A stretch of DNA of 64,000 bases from contig NZ_FNWW01000001.1 in the NCBI RefSeq assembly GCF_900108515.1, positions 744,001-808,000 on the forward strand, written 5' to 3'. This DNA comes from Halobacillus karajensis. GTDB taxonomy: Bacteria; Bacillota; Bacilli; Bacillales; Halobacillaceae. Positions 8,371-17,588 of the stretch are shown here, piece by piece. A model generated the notes under the pieces. The model was not told the DNA's origin and searched no databases. It worked only from the letters and a program-made list of their open reading frames with translations. The position numbers and the translations under genes are program-made. Positions within the stretch are counted from its first letter, which is position 1; every line of letters begins with the position of its first letter.

Positions 8371-9768
8371 TTATTGGATTTCTTCATATTTATGCCACCA
8401 TGGTCGTGCTTCTTCAAGTTGAGAAGCTAATTTCAGCAATGTTTCCTCATCTCCGAAACGACCGGTGAAATGAGAGCCGATCGGTACATTTTCCTTATTC
8501 CAATAAAGAGGCACACTCATTGCTGGGTTTCCAGTTACATTCGCTACTGGGGTCAAGTGAGCGTATTGAGCGGAAACTGCCAAAATTTCCTCGATCGTGT
8601 TCTCTTCCCCATTGTAGCATCCCAAAGGCAGGGCCGATTTAGAGTTAACGGGATGTAAAAGTACATCATAATGATCAAAGAATTCATGAAACTTCACACT
8701 TTCTGTCGCTAGGAACATGCGGGCTTGTTCATATTCCAGAGCCGTGTAACCTTCTGCTTTGCCAATCAAAGTAGAAAGCATCTTTTCTACACTCTTTTCA
8801 TTTGGAATTCGTCCAGTCATTCTTGCTGCCCCTTTAACAGCTAGTGCCCCTCCAACAACCCATACTGTAACAAAGGCTTCCATAAAACGATTGAGGTCTA
8901 AATCCGGATAGGCAATTTCTACTTCATGTCCTAATGATTCGCACAGTTTAGCTGTTTCCATAATGGCATCCTGGACATCTCCACTGATCGGCATCCGTTC
9001 TCCGAAATCGGCCAAGTAAGCAATTTTTAAAGAGTCAAGATCTCTATGTGATATATGAGCATACGGCCCTCCTGCAGCTGGTGTGGCAAATAGATCTCCT
9101 TTTTGGGGACCTTCCAAAATATCCAAAAGGGCTGCACTATCTCTTACAGACTTTGTCACCCCATGACTGACAGCCAGACTGTTTAAATGCATGGAAAAAG
9201 GGGTTCTCCCTCGAGTTGGCTTTAATCCAAACAGGCCGCAATTTGAGGCAGGGATACGAATAGACCCTCCCCCATCACTGGCATGCGCTAAAGGAACCAT
9301 CCCTGCAGCAACTGCTGCTGCTGCTCCTCCGCTTGACCCTCCTGGAGAATACATAAAGTTCCACGGATTTTTTGTAAAACCAAGATGAACCGATTCTGTG
9401 GCAGGTGTAAATCCAAACTCAGGCGTATTGCTTTTGCCAATGAAGGTGAACCCGCCCCTTCTAAAACGTTTAACGATTTCATCATCCCAGCTCGCTTCAA
9501 ACCCTTCCATTATTTTGGAGCCATAGGAAAGGGGATGCCCTTGGACCGCATTCAAATCCTTAATCAGAAAGGGCAGTCCGCGAAAATAACCTTGTTCATT
9601 TAAAGGCTCATTTATGAAATGGACTACAGCATTCAAGTCAGGATTTTTGCGGTCGATTACCGCTTTGTAGTGGTTTATAATTTCAGTAATTTTTAATTCC
9701 TGTCGTTCTATTTTTTCTTTTAATGCGACCGCATCATACTGATGAATCTCTCGGATTTCCAACACCAT
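8371..9768 (-). CDS. Amidase signature family amidohydrolase
   Basis: About 465 residues of the amidase signature family, which hydrolyses amides through a Ser-cisSer-Lys triad. The triad is visible: Lys70 in LIKDLNA, Ser145 in SPGGSSGG and Ser169 in DGGGSIRIP, with the 75- and 24-residue spacings normal for the family. The GatA partners GatB/GatC are absent, so this is a free-standing amidase of unknown substrate. The start is ambiguous: ATG 9780 overlaps the stop of the upstream gene as ATGA but has no ribosome binding site, whereas AAAGGGG sits just before ATG 9768 and best spaced for the TTG at 9762. It is probably co-transcribed with the diguanylate cyclase gene upstream. Confidence 0.85.
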   Translation of the reverse strand: MVLEIREIHQYDAVALKEKIERQELKITEIINHYKAVIDRKNPDLNAVVHFINEPLNEQGYFRGLPFLIKDLNAVQGHPLSYGSKIMEGFEASWDDEIVKRFRRGGFTFIGKSNTPEFGFTPATESVHLGFTKNPWNFMYSPGGSSGGAAAAVAAGMVPLAHASDGGGSIRIPASNCGLFGLKPTRGRTPFSMHLNSLAVSHGVTKSVRDSAALLDILEGPQKGDLFATPAAGGPYAHISHRDLDSLKIAYLADFGERMPISGDVQDAIMETAKLCESLGHEVEIAYPDLDLNRFMEAFVTVWVVGGALAVKGAARMTGRIPNEKSVEKMLSTLIGKAEGYTALEYEQARMFLATESVKFHEFFDHYDVLLHPVNSKSALPLGCYNGEENTIEEILAVSAQYAHLTPVANVTGNPAMSVPLYWNKENVPIGSHFTGRFGDEETLLKLASQLEEARPWWHKYEEIQ

Positions 9769-9776
9769 TTCCCCTT

Positions 9777-11060
9777 TCATATCATTTCATAAGAATAGAC
9801 GGAAACACAGCTTTTCCCTCTCTTTTTTGCTTGATAAAGTGCACGGTCTGCTCTACTAAGAAGTTCATCTTGGTTTATTCCATGTTCCGGAAAAATGGAG
9901 ACTCCGATTGAAACACTCATTTCGATGTTATACCCTTGCAGATGAATAGGCTGCAATACCCGATTAAGCAGCCGGGAAGCCACTTGCCTAGGGGGATCTG
10001 AGTTTGATAAGTTACTTAATAGAATAATAAATTCATCTCCACCAAATCGAGAGAGAAGATCCGTTTCTCTCAAACCTTTGCCAAGTCGTTCGGTGAAAAT
10101 CACAAGCAGTTCATCACCAATTTGATGTCCAAATCGGTCATTAATCTGTTTAAAGTTATCCAAATCAAAAAATAGTAAAGCAAACATTGTGCCATGCTTT
10201 TTCCCCCATGTCAGTTCATCACTCAATGCTTTAAAAAAGTACCGCCTATTAGGGACTTTAGTCAATTGATCATAATAGGCCATATACTCCAATTGATTCT
10301 GCTGGCGCTTTCGATCTGTGATGTTCCGGCAAATAGTTTGAACAGCCTTGCCCTGCTGATATTTAACTAATCCTCCATGTACTTCAACTTCGATGATTGA
10401 TCCATCAAGCCTCTGAAACTGACGCTCGAGCGGCCCTTGGACAAACCCGCCTGACAAAAGCATTTCCAAACGATGACGAACATCATCGTTCGATTCATTG
10501 TATACAAACGATTTTACATCCTTTCCGAGTAACTCATTAGCTCCTGTCGCCCCAAGCAGCTGGATTCCAGACTGATTCACATAAATGATACGATCCTCTT
10601 CATCATGTAGAAAAACAGCATCAGGCGAAGTTTCTACTAAGGTTTGATATCGGCTTTCGCTCTCTGCTAGCTCTTGTTCTTTGTATTTCAGTAGTTCTAT
10701 CACTTGAGCTGCTTCCATTTTAATATATAAAAAATAGGTCATTCCTTGCTGGATCGACTGAATCCCATAAGCGATTCCAAAAGGTGAGACTGAGGAACCG
10801 TTCTCGCCTTCGACTAGTTTATCTGGACGTTTATCTGCCCGAATAAAGGTCTTTTTTAATTGATCTAATTTGCCTTTACACCCCCATTCATTTAAAGGGG
10901 TACCTTCGAGGTTACCATAAACTTTTCTCATAGTTGGATTCATATAGGTAAACTGAAATTCACGATCCTTTTTTTGAATGATAGCCACTGCGTCACTCAA
11001 GTGGTTACATATATTTTTAAGGAATGTGGGGTGATTCGTTATGGAGTGAATGGGATTCAT
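9777..11060 (-). CDS. PAS-PAS-GGDEF diguanylate cyclase
   Basis: A 427-residue soluble signalling protein. Residues ~12-110 are a degenerate PAS-like domain, ~135-250 a clear PAS domain (ETSPDAVFLHDEEDRIIYVN), and ~255-427 a GGDEF domain. The active motif GGDEF (340-344) is intact, and an RETD inhibitory I-site stands five residues before it, so the enzyme should make cyclic di-GMP from two GTP and be product-inhibited. There are no membrane segments, so it senses a cytoplasmic cue through PAS. An extended -10 promoter lies upstream, and its stop codon overlaps the first possible start of the amidase gene. Confidence 0.9.
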   Translation of the reverse strand: MNPIHSITNHPTFLKNICNHLSDAVAIIQKKDREFQFTYMNPTMRKVYGNLEGTPLNEWGCKGKLDQLKKTFIRADKRPDKLVEGENGSSVSPFGIAYGIQSIQQGMTYFLYIKMEAAQVIELLKYKEQELAESESRYQTLVETSPDAVFLHDEEDRIIYVNQSGIQLLGATGANELLGKDVKSFVYNESNDDVRHRLEMLLSGGFVQGPLERQFQRLDGSIIEVEVHGGLVKYQQGKAVQTICRNITDRKRQQNQLEYMAYYDQLTKVPNRRYFFKALSDELTWGKKHGTMFALLFFDLDNFKQINDRFGHQIGDELLVIFTERLGKGLRETDLLSRFGGDEFIILLSNLSNSDPPRQVASRLLNRVLQPIHLQGYNIEMSVSIGVSIFPEHGINQDELLSRADRALYQAKKRGKSCVSVYSYEMI

Positions 11061-11126
11061 TTTTCACACTTCTTTCTTGTTGAGAATAAGAGAAATGAAC
11101 TAAAAAATAATGTTTGTAACGATAAA

Positions 11127-11132
11127 ATTATA
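11127..11132 (-). promoter_or_regulatory. Extended -10 promoter element before the diguanylate cyclase gene
   Basis: On the minus strand the sequence reads TGGTATAAT, a TG-N extended -10, about 67 bases upstream of ATG 11060. There is no good -35 element, as is usual for extended -10 promoters. Confidence 0.4.
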
Positions 11133-11304
11133 CCATCATTCCGACAATTAATTCCATTTTCTTCATTTTAAGGCTTCGGTACGAAATTATTTTTACTAAG
11201 CATCCTAGTAAGCGCGGTTGTCTTAGGGGGGCATGAAGAAACTAAGGTACTCCTTCGTTAAGAAGACCTAAATGATTCACCTTTACATTTTCTAATCAAA
11301 AATA

Positions 11305-11343
11305 AATAAGCCGGATTCTTTTTCCTTTAGAATCCGGCTTATT
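11305..11343. terminator. Intrinsic terminator (also usable in reverse)
   Basis: AATAAGCCGGATTC and its exact inverse GAATCCGGCTTATT flank an 11-base loop, followed on the minus strand by TATTTTTG. It ends the CAP-domain gene. The remaining intergenic sequence up to 11060 is AT-rich, with no gene that I can see. Confidence 0.8.
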
Positions 11344-11358
11344 TCATTCTTCTATTTG

Positions 11359-12063
11359 TTAACGAGGGGTCATGAATAATTGTGTCCAATATCTCTTGTA
11401 GGGACCTGAACCTTCAATATACCCTACACCAATGTGAGTGAAATCTTCATGAAGGATGTTTTTCCTATGACCTTCACTGTTCATCCACCCTTCAACCACT
11501 TCCTCTGGCGTGCGTTGTCCGGCTGCAATGTTCTCGCCCGCTGTCCGGTAACGAAAGTCAAACTCATCCATCATATCAAAAGGTGAACCATACGTTGGTG
11601 AAGTATGACTGAAATAACGTTTGTCTGACATATCCTGTGACTTGACATTTGCAAGTGCACTTAAGCGATGATGCGTTTCTAAAGGCGCAAGCCCCCGCTC
11701 TTTTCTTTCTTCATTTACAAGCGAGACAACTTCCTCCTCAAACTCTTTCAGTTCATAATCCCCTAGGGCTCCCTCAGACACTTGTTCTTCTTGATTCCCT
11801 GCATCGCTTTGTTCTTCAGATGACTGATCAGGATACTTCCATTCAATTCCTTCCAAGGTTTCGAAAAAGGAATCAAGGTCGACAGCAAAGTTTTGAAATT
11901 CATTCTTTATATCTGTATTCTCCACCCAGCCCTGGACATGTTGCGAAACCTTTTCATAGGACTCCCGCGGACCTTCTTTCCACAGATCCTGGGCAGAAAC
12001 GGGTGTCCCGATGATAATGATCACAAACAAGGCGGCAAGAAAGAGAATTAGCTTTTTAATCAT
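11359..12063 (-). CDS. Secreted CAP-domain (SCP/PR1, YkwD-like) protein
   Basis: A 234-residue exported protein. Residues 1-24 are a signal peptide with a likely SPase I site at VSAQ. Residues ~25-105 are an acidic, low-complexity linker. Residues ~108-234 form the CAP domain with the family hallmarks LVNEERKERGLAPL, YFSHTSPTYGSPFDM, TAGENIAAGQ and GHRKNIL. The two conserved histidines (SH and GH) and the glutamates of the CAP cavity are present. Bacillus homologues are sporulation or cell-surface proteins without a fixed enzymatic role. A lipoprotein paralogue with nearly the same CAP core is encoded at 35872-36639. Confidence 0.85.
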   Translation of the reverse strand: MIKKLILFLAALFVIIIIGTPVSAQDLWKEGPRESYEKVSQHVQGWVENTDIKNEFQNFAVDLDSFFETLEGIEWKYPDQSSEEQSDAGNQEEQVSEGALGDYELKEFEEEVVSLVNEERKERGLAPLETHHRLSALANVKSQDMSDKRYFSHTSPTYGSPFDMMDEFDFRYRTAGENIAAGQRTPEEVVEGWMNSEGHRKNILHEDFTHIGVGYIEGSGPYKRYWTQLFMTPR

Positions 12064-12143
12064 GATGATTCTCTCCTTGTATCAAGTAAGATGTACTCTC
12101 TTCCAGTATTCCACGCCAGGGCTTCAAAGGCAAGTATCAGCTA

Positions 12144-13289
12144 TTATTTACGGGCATGTCGGAGGTTTCCTTTATATATAACATTTTCCTCTAAAGGCAC
12201 TTCCAAATCACGTGCAAACTTCTTCAACCTTTTTTCTTCCACAGGATTCACCAAAGATACGACCGTTCCTTCTTGGGAACCGATTCGCCCTGTTCTCCCA
12301 GCGCGGTGGATATAGGATGTCATGTCTTTCGGCACATCCAAATTGACAATATGATTGATTTCTTTAATATCCAACCCTCTTGCCGCAACGTCTGTCGCCA
12401 GTAATAAAGGGTACTCTCCTTGTCTGAATTCCTTAATCGCCTTTGCTCTTTGTTCTTTCTTCGCATCACTGTGCAACAGGCCGATATCTAAATGTTTATA
12501 AGTCAATTTCTCCGCCATGATATTAAGCTTGGCGATATCCTGCATAAACGCAAGACCTTTAAATCCCTTCATTCTTGCTAATTTCCTTAATGTTTCGACT
12601 TTATCCCTATCTTCACAAACGATATAGGTATGGGTGACGTCTGGTTTCTTTGATTCCTCCGAAACTCGAATAACTTCTGCTTCCTCATCCATGAATGTTT
12701 GAGCAACAGCAATGACTTCATCAGGTAACGTTGCTGAAAATAACAGAATCTGGGTATCCCTCATGGTACTCTTCAACACATTTTCCACCGTATGCAGGTG
12801 TTCTGGTACTAACAATTGATCAGCCTCATCCATCACAACTGCTTTAATTTCATGGGCTTTCAATTTCTTCTTTTGCATTAATTCATATACACGTCCAGGG
12901 GTGCCGACAACGATATGCGGTTTCTTTTTCAGCTTGTCCATCTGGCGCTTAATATTTGCCCCGCCGATCATCGTCATACTGGTAATTCCGCTGTCTTTTG
13001 TCCAAAGTTGCACCTCATGATATATTTGCATGACTAATTCATGAGAAGAGGCCATGATTAATATCTGAGTGTTTTTCTTCTCGGTCTCTACTTTTTCAAT
13101 TAATGGCAGCAAATAAGCGAGCGTTTTCCCGCTTCCGGTCGGGGCCTCTGCTACCACGTCTGTACCCTGAAGTATAAATGGAATAGCTTGTCCTTGTACT
13201 TCAGTTAAGGTGTCATATCCGGACTTTTCCCATGCCTTTTTCGTTGAAGAGGATAACTCCTTCAACCACGATTGCTCTTTTTCAGTCAT
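12144..13289 (-). CDS. yfmL: DEAD-box ATP-dependent RNA helicase (YfmL-like)
   Basis: A compact 381-residue DEAD-box helicase with little beyond the two RecA domains. The Q-motif region precedes Walker A APTGSGKT (49-56). Motif Ia is SSHEL, Ib GTPGR, II DEAD (154-157) and III SAT (185-187). In the second domain, motif IVa-V reads ATDVAARGLDI and motif VI HRAGRTGR. Length and lack of a long C-terminal RNA-binding tail match B. subtilis YfmL, which helps ribosome assembly and cold growth; the assignment to YfmL rather than CshC is from size and overall look only. It stands alone between other minus-strand genes. Confidence 0.85.
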   Translation of the reverse strand: MTEKEQSWLKELSSSTKKAWEKSGYDTLTEVQGQAIPFILQGTDVVAEAPTGSGKTLAYLLPLIEKVETEKKNTQILIMASSHELVMQIYHEVQLWTKDSGITSMTMIGGANIKRQMDKLKKKPHIVVGTPGRVYELMQKKKLKAHEIKAVVMDEADQLLVPEHLHTVENVLKSTMRDTQILLFSATLPDEVIAVAQTFMDEEAEVIRVSEESKKPDVTHTYIVCEDRDKVETLRKLARMKGFKGLAFMQDIAKLNIMAEKLTYKHLDIGLLHSDAKKEQRAKAIKEFRQGEYPLLLATDVAARGLDIKEINHIVNLDVPKDMTSYIHRAGRTGRIGSQEGTVVSLVNPVEEKRLKKFARDLEVPLEENVIYKGNLRHARK

Positions 13290-13502
13290 CTAAAATCGAC
13301 CCTTTCCGTATTACATATTTTTCTTTATTCATGCACCATTGACGCTAATAATTTCATATAAATCCCCTATACAGGACGTCCCAGTCATCCCTGATGTCCT
13401 AGGGTAACAAACCACGTTCATCGTAAATCAAGTCTTCCACTATCCTTCATTTAGTTGAATAAATCATTGATAAGTAATAGTGTCCTTAAATATATAAAAA
13501 AT

Positions 13503-13538
13503 AGACCTCTTCCCATATTGGATAATGGAGAGGCCTTT
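13503..13538 (-). terminator. Intrinsic terminator after the SRPBCC gene
   Basis: On the minus strand AAAGGCCTCTCCAT pairs, with one bulge, with ATGGGAAGAGGTCT and is followed by ATTTTTT. It sits just downstream of the SRPBCC gene. The rest of 13290-13502 shows nothing I can name. Confidence 0.7.
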
Positions 13539-13575
13539 CATACATGATCCATAGCTTAAATTTATTATATCACCA

Positions 13576-14016
13576 TTACGAAGAAGTTTCGATAAACTTC
13601 TTCAAATGCTCAAGGTGGTCCTTGTCTTCCTTTTTAATGATTAATGTGATCAGCGGCTTCATTAACTTATTTCGGAGTCCCTCTGTATAAAGTTCTCCTT
13701 GAAAGTCAATCCTTGTTCCTTCTGAAGTTTGAACAAATTGATAATGATAACGCAAATCTAACCCATGCTGGTAACTGCGCACAGAATATTTCCTATTCGG
13801 ATCGAAGTCTGTGACTTCAATGATTGAGCGTGCTTTTCTTCCCCTGATTTCCCGCGTTTCTTGAAACCTGTACCCTTCTTTCACAGGTCCTTCACTCAAG
13901 ATGTCAACAGCCACAACTGTATCCATAATTTCAGGACTGATTGTAAAGTTTGTAGCCGTCGTAAACACATCTTCCAAAGGTTTACTAATAGTCACGGTCT
14001 GGTTCATAAAAGCCAT
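13576..14016 (-). CDS. SRPBCC (START/polyketide-cyclase-like) family protein
   Basis: A 146-residue single-domain protein of the START/Bet v1 superfamily, which binds hydrophobic ligands in a helix-grip cavity. The opening strand ITISKPLEDVF-TTATN, the central DFDPNRKYSVRSY strand and the long C-terminal helix are as expected. The start is ATG 14016, seven bases after AGGAGG; a GTG two codons upstream overlaps the ribosome binding site. There is no signal peptide. The ligand and function are unknown. The gene is divergent from the NhaC antiporter gene. Confidence 0.75.
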   Translation of the reverse strand: MAFMNQTVTISKPLEDVFTTATNFTISPEIMDTVVAVDILSEGPVKEGYRFQETREIRGRKARSIIEVTDFDPNRKYSVRSYQHGLDLRYHYQFVQTSEGTRIDFQGELYTEGLRNKLMKPLITLIIKKEDKDHLEHLKKFIETSS

Positions 14017-14153
14017 ACGCACCCTCCTATGTAAAAAGTTCTATCCCCTTATATTCGTTTTTTACGCTCATACTCCTTTTTTGCATAAAAAGAATATCCT
14101 GTCCAAACACACACATTATAAAAGAAGCACACAAAAAAGCGAGGTATGGGATT

Positions 14154-15563
14154 ATGGGTTGGATTTCAGTTGTTCCTTTCATTGTTGTTATCATTGCGGC
14201 TATCTGGACGAAACAGGTCATCCCGAGCTTGTTATTTGCCGTCGTAGTCGCTGGATATATTATAGACCCTCATTGGCTCGGTGGAATGATGACAGCATTA
14301 GGTTTCATCATTGAGGGGCTGAGGGATGAAGCCAACTTAAAAATTATCCTTTTTTTATACGCTTTTTCTGCCTTAATTGGACTTGTGAAAATGTCCGGGG
14401 GGATTAAAGGTTTCGTAAAAGAAGCAACGGAGCGAATCGACCACAAGCGAGGAGCTTTTATTCTTACCTGGCTTTCTTCATTAGGGACATTCAGTGCACC
14501 AAGCTTTCGAATTGTTACAATTGGACCTGTCATGAAAGCACTAAGAAGGAACATCCCAATGACGAAGCAAGAACTTGGATTCGTTATCGAAACAACAGCT
14601 TCTCCTCTGGTGGTTTTGATTCCAATCGCTACTGCTTTTGTTGGATATATGACGTCTGTTATTGAACTCTCCCTGCAGCAGGCGAATACAGACGGGGACG
14701 CCTATTCTTTGTACATCAATAGTATTCCTTTCAACTTTTTCGCCTTCTCCATGCTCATCGTCGGCTTTTACATGAGTTTTTTTCATAAAAACAAAAAACC
14801 TGCAAAAGATGCGGAAAACTTGGATCAGGAAAAAAAGGATGACGACAGCCAATGGGAAGATTGTCATCCAGCGGTTACAAAAAACCTTCCGGCCCAACCA
14901 TGGCACCTGATCATTCCTTTGATCAGTGTCATTGCTCTCACATTTTTCCTTATGTATATGGTTGGGATCCGGGAAGGAGAAACAGGGTTTAGTGCATTAA
15001 TCAACGCGAATGTCCTGGATGCTATGGTACTTGCCGTTGTTTTAACACTAGTCGGGTTCGTCGTTTATTTGAAATTTAGAAATGAAAAATTAAGAAAAAT
15101 GATGAACACCCTTGTAGATGGTGGAAATGAAATGATGAGCGTCATCGTTCTTCTTGCCATGGTGTGGGGATTGAGCAGCGGATCCGAAGCACTAGAATTT
15201 GCAGATGTGATTTCTACTTCCTTCGACTGGATTCCAGCTGGATTTGTGGCTGTCATTATATTCATAGTTGGGTGCGGGCTTTCTTATTTTATAGGTTCCG
15301 CCTGGGGAACATGGGGAATCCTTATGCCTGTGGGTGTTTCAATCGCCACCGTAGCCGGGAGCTCCCTCCCTGTTGTCATTGGTGCTGTATTCGCAAGCGG
15401 GACATTCGGTGCGTTTGCTTCGCCCTTAAGTGATGATACGAATACGACTGCCGGAATTTTAAATCTAAATCCCGTCAAGTATGCGCGGTTTAAGTTGAAA
15501 CCAGCGCTTATTGCCGCTTCCTTCGCATCTGTCCTTTACTTTGGGTTATCGTTTATTCTGTAA
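14154..15563 (+). CDS. NhaC-family Na+/H+ antiporter
   Basis: A 469-residue membrane protein with about eleven hydrophobic helices and a charged cytoplasmic loop near residues 205-245. Features of the NhaC/ArsB-type ion transporter superfamily include the re-entrant FSAPSFRIVTIGP segment and the late helix pair YFIGSAWGTWGILMP ... ASPLSDDTNTTAG, which carries conserved polar residues for ion transport. Such proteins exchange sodium for protons, fitting a salt-adapted bacterium; some relatives carry malate or lactate instead, so substrate is not certain. A GAGG ribosome binding site precedes ATG 14154. Confidence 0.83.
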   Translation: MGWISVVPFIVVIIAAIWTKQVIPSLLFAVVVAGYIIDPHWLGGMMTALGFIIEGLRDEANLKIILFLYAFSALIGLVKMSGGIKGFVKEATERIDHKRGAFILTWLSSLGTFSAPSFRIVTIGPVMKALRRNIPMTKQELGFVIETTASPLVVLIPIATAFVGYMTSVIELSLQQANTDGDAYSLYINSIPFNFFAFSMLIVGFYMSFFHKNKKPAKDAENLDQEKKDDDSQWEDCHPAVTKNLPAQPWHLIIPLISVIALTFFLMYMVGIREGETGFSALINANVLDAMVLAVVLTLVGFVVYLKFRNEKLRKMMNTLVDGGNEMMSVIVLLAMVWGLSSGSEALEFADVISTSFDWIPAGFVAVIIFIVGCGLSYFIGSAWGTWGILMPVGVSIATVAGSSLPVVIGAVFASGTFGAFASPLSDDTNTTAGILNLNPVKYARFKLKPALIAASFASVLYFGLSFIL

Positions 15564-15650
15564 AACATCCACGCTGGTAGAGTTCTGGGGATAGGACACA
15601 AAACTGTCCTACTCCATCAAAAAAAATGAGCCGAAATCTCCCGAATAGAT

Positions 15651-15848
15651 TTAAGAGAGTACAACTCTCCTCTTATAAGCGCTTATATTTTTTAGAAGTC
15701 CGAATGAATAGCCCCCTAAAAGAATGGCACCTACAGGTACGAGTATAAATATAGACTGAAATCCAGTCATAGAAAGCTGAAACGCCAATAAACCAGCCGA
15801 TGGTAAAAGATAAATTTAATAAAATAATAAATCAATCAAAACGTTCAT
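15651..15848 (-). pseudogene. Small two-helix membrane protein gene interrupted by an in-frame stop
   Basis: A very good ribosome binding site (AAGGAAGGAG, seven bases before ATG 15848) opens a frame of 65 codons that is broken only by one TAA at codon 11 (15816-15818). After the stop the same frame continues for 54 codons as a membrane-like peptide with two hydrophobic stretches (IYLLPSAGLLAFQL and SIFILVPVGAILLGGYSFGLL) and a basic tail KRRVVLS. This looks like a recently inactivated gene, or a one-base sequencing error. An alternative is a ten-residue leader peptide. I do not recognise the family. Confidence 0.5.
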
Positions 15849-15916
15849 GCGTATCTCCTTCCTTTAACCTTTACAAAGAAGGGGGATCAGTAGCACATTC
15901 CGCAGCAATCCATAAA

Positions 15917-15952
15917 AAAAGCAAGGCACCCTTTCGAGCCCTCCTTGCTTTT
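15917..15952. terminator. Intrinsic terminator, symmetric
   Basis: AAAAGCAAGG and CCTTGCTTTT form a ten-base stem with A and T tails on both sides. It directly follows the stop of the GyrI-like gene on the minus strand. Confidence 0.75.
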
Positions 15953-15958
15953 CCTCTA

Positions 15959-16444
15959 TTATTTAATTGGAAGGAACAAACGATAACTCGTTTCGGAACC
16001 CGTGTATGGATGGTATTCTTCAAATCCAAAACCATCCAATTGCTGGTATTCATTTTCCTTCATCCACTCATGAAGATAATGGTAAGGATTAAAATCATGA
16101 ACAGAGGGGTCGTATTCCAGCATGGCATACGTATGAGCGGGAATAGTTTTCGTAATCATGTCTGTCGGGATCTTTTCGAAACTATCGACCTCTACAGCAG
16201 CAATCCAATAAAACGCGTCGGTCATCTCATTCCAGTTGGGTGGATCGACGAACATTCCGATAGAGCAAGGGGCGTTGATTCTGTTTCTAACTGTTGGCAA
16301 TTTTGTTGTGTGGAACTGTTCCATCAACCGAGGAATTTTGACTTCCCGTTCCTCCATCACCGTTTGACAAGAGACCCCGACCACTTTGAAATTAGCCTTA
16401 CGAACAACCTTGGGCTCCACAGCGGTTGTCAATTGCTCACTCAT
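15959..16444 (-). CDS. GyrI-like / AraC effector-binding domain protein
   Basis: A 161-residue stand-alone effector-binding domain. The pattern of two SHS2-like repeats is visible: KVVGVSCQT ... IPRLMEQF in the first half and FYWIAAVEVDSFEKIP ... YAMLEYDPSVHD ... EYHPYTGSE in the second. There is no DNA-binding helix-turn-helix, so it is the soluble ligand-binding type seen in Bacillus stress proteins and SbmC/GyrI relatives. The ligand is unknown. It is separated from argF upstream by 187 bases in which I see nothing clear. Confidence 0.75.
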   Translation of the reverse strand: MSEQLTTAVEPKVVRKANFKVVGVSCQTVMEEREVKIPRLMEQFHTTKLPTVRNRINAPCSIGMFVDPPNWNEMTDAFYWIAAVEVDSFEKIPTDMITKTIPAHTYAMLEYDPSVHDFNPYHYLHEWMKENEYQQLDGFGFEEYHPYTGSETSYRLFLPIK

Positions 16445-16631
16445 TGACGGCCACTCCTTTTGATTTTGAATACTCTCTTTAAATTACTTCCACGTTGATC
16501 CTAAAATTCCTTGTGAAAATTGAGTGTTCGATGAAATTCGCAGCCTTTCGACCTTTTCTTTGTGTCTTTAATTTAGATCAGGTTCCATTCCTATATCCTA
16601 TTATTTGTTCCTGCCAAAATATGCTCAGAAT

Positions 16632-17588
16632 TCACTTCCATCCAATAACTGCTTGTAAAATTGCCTTTTGTACATGCATACGATTCTCCGCTTGTTGAAA
16701 CACAACCGAATGATCCCCATCAATTACATCGGCAGTAACTTCCTCACCTCGATGGGCGGGGAGGCAATGTAAGAAAGAAACATCCGTCTTCGCGCCCTTC
16801 AATAATAGTGCGTTCACTTGATACCCTTCAAAATCCTTCAAGCGCTCCTCAGCCTCTTCCTCCTGTCCCATACTCGTCCAAACGTCTGTATAAATAACAT
16901 CAGCATCGACCACTGCCTGTTCTGGGTTATTTTCTAAAATAACTGCCCCTCCATGAAGTTTGGCTAGATTTTTTGCTTTTTCGGTAATGGCCGGGTCTGG
17001 CTGATACCCTTCTGGGGCTGAGATCACCATTTCCATCCCCATCATCGCCGCTAGAATCATTAAAGAATGAGCGACATTATTTCCATCACCGATATATACC
17101 ACTTTCACACCACCAAGACGCCCCTTCAATTCTAATATTGTGAAAATATCAGCAAGTGCTTGGCAAGGATGGTACATATCACACAGACCGTTAATCACAG
17201 GTACGGTAGCATGAATAGCGAGTTCATGCAGCTTCTCATGGGAAGTCGTTCTGAACATAATCGCATCGACATAACCGGACAGAACACGAGCTGTATCTGC
17301 GATCGTTTCCCCACGGCCGATTTGAATGTCCCTTGAATTCAAATAAAGCGCATGACCTCCCATCTGTTCCATTCCAACCTCGAACGAAACACGAGTACGA
17401 GTCGAGGATTTTTCGAATATCATCGCCAAATTTTTGCTTTTCAGTGATTGGGAATATGGGTTTTCTTTCACATACTGAGCTTGAGCTAACAGTTGAGAAA
17501 CCTCTCCTTGCGTATAATCCAACCATGTCAGTACATTTTTTCCTTGCATCGAATGATCAGCTGCATGTATTTGTTCCATCAAATTCAT
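16632..17588 (-). CDS. argF: Ornithine carbamoyltransferase
   Basis: A 318-residue enzyme joining ornithine and carbamoyl phosphate to give citrulline. The carbamoyl-phosphate loop is SSTRTR (residues 61-66), HPCQ lies at 140-143, and the ornithine-site HCLP at 274-277 contains the catalytic Cys275. It is the last gene of the minus-strand arg operon; its ATG overlaps the carB stop as TAATG, which suggests reinitiation coupling. Placing it after carAB matches the B. subtilis order argCJBD-carAB-argF. No separate terminator is obvious in the following 180 bases. Confidence 0.95.
   Translation of the reverse strand: MNLMEQIHAADHSMQGKNVLTWLDYTQGEVSQLLAQAQYVKENPYSQSLKSKNLAMIFEKSSTRTRVSFEVGMEQMGGHALYLNSRDIQIGRGETIADTARVLSGYVDAIMFRTTSHEKLHELAIHATVPVINGLCDMYHPCQALADIFTILELKGRLGGVKVVYIGDGNNVAHSLMILAAMMGMEMVISAPEGYQPDPAITEKAKNLAKLHGGAVILENNPEQAVVDADVIYTDVWTSMGQEEEAEERLKDFEGYQVNALLLKGAKTDVSFLHCLPAHRGEEVTADVIDGDHSVVFQQAENRMHVQKAILQAVIGWK

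Noticed and set aside
15593-15610. Terminator after the NhaC gene (AGGACA-6-TGTCCT)
   Set aside because: The hairpin is short and no T-run follows on either strand.
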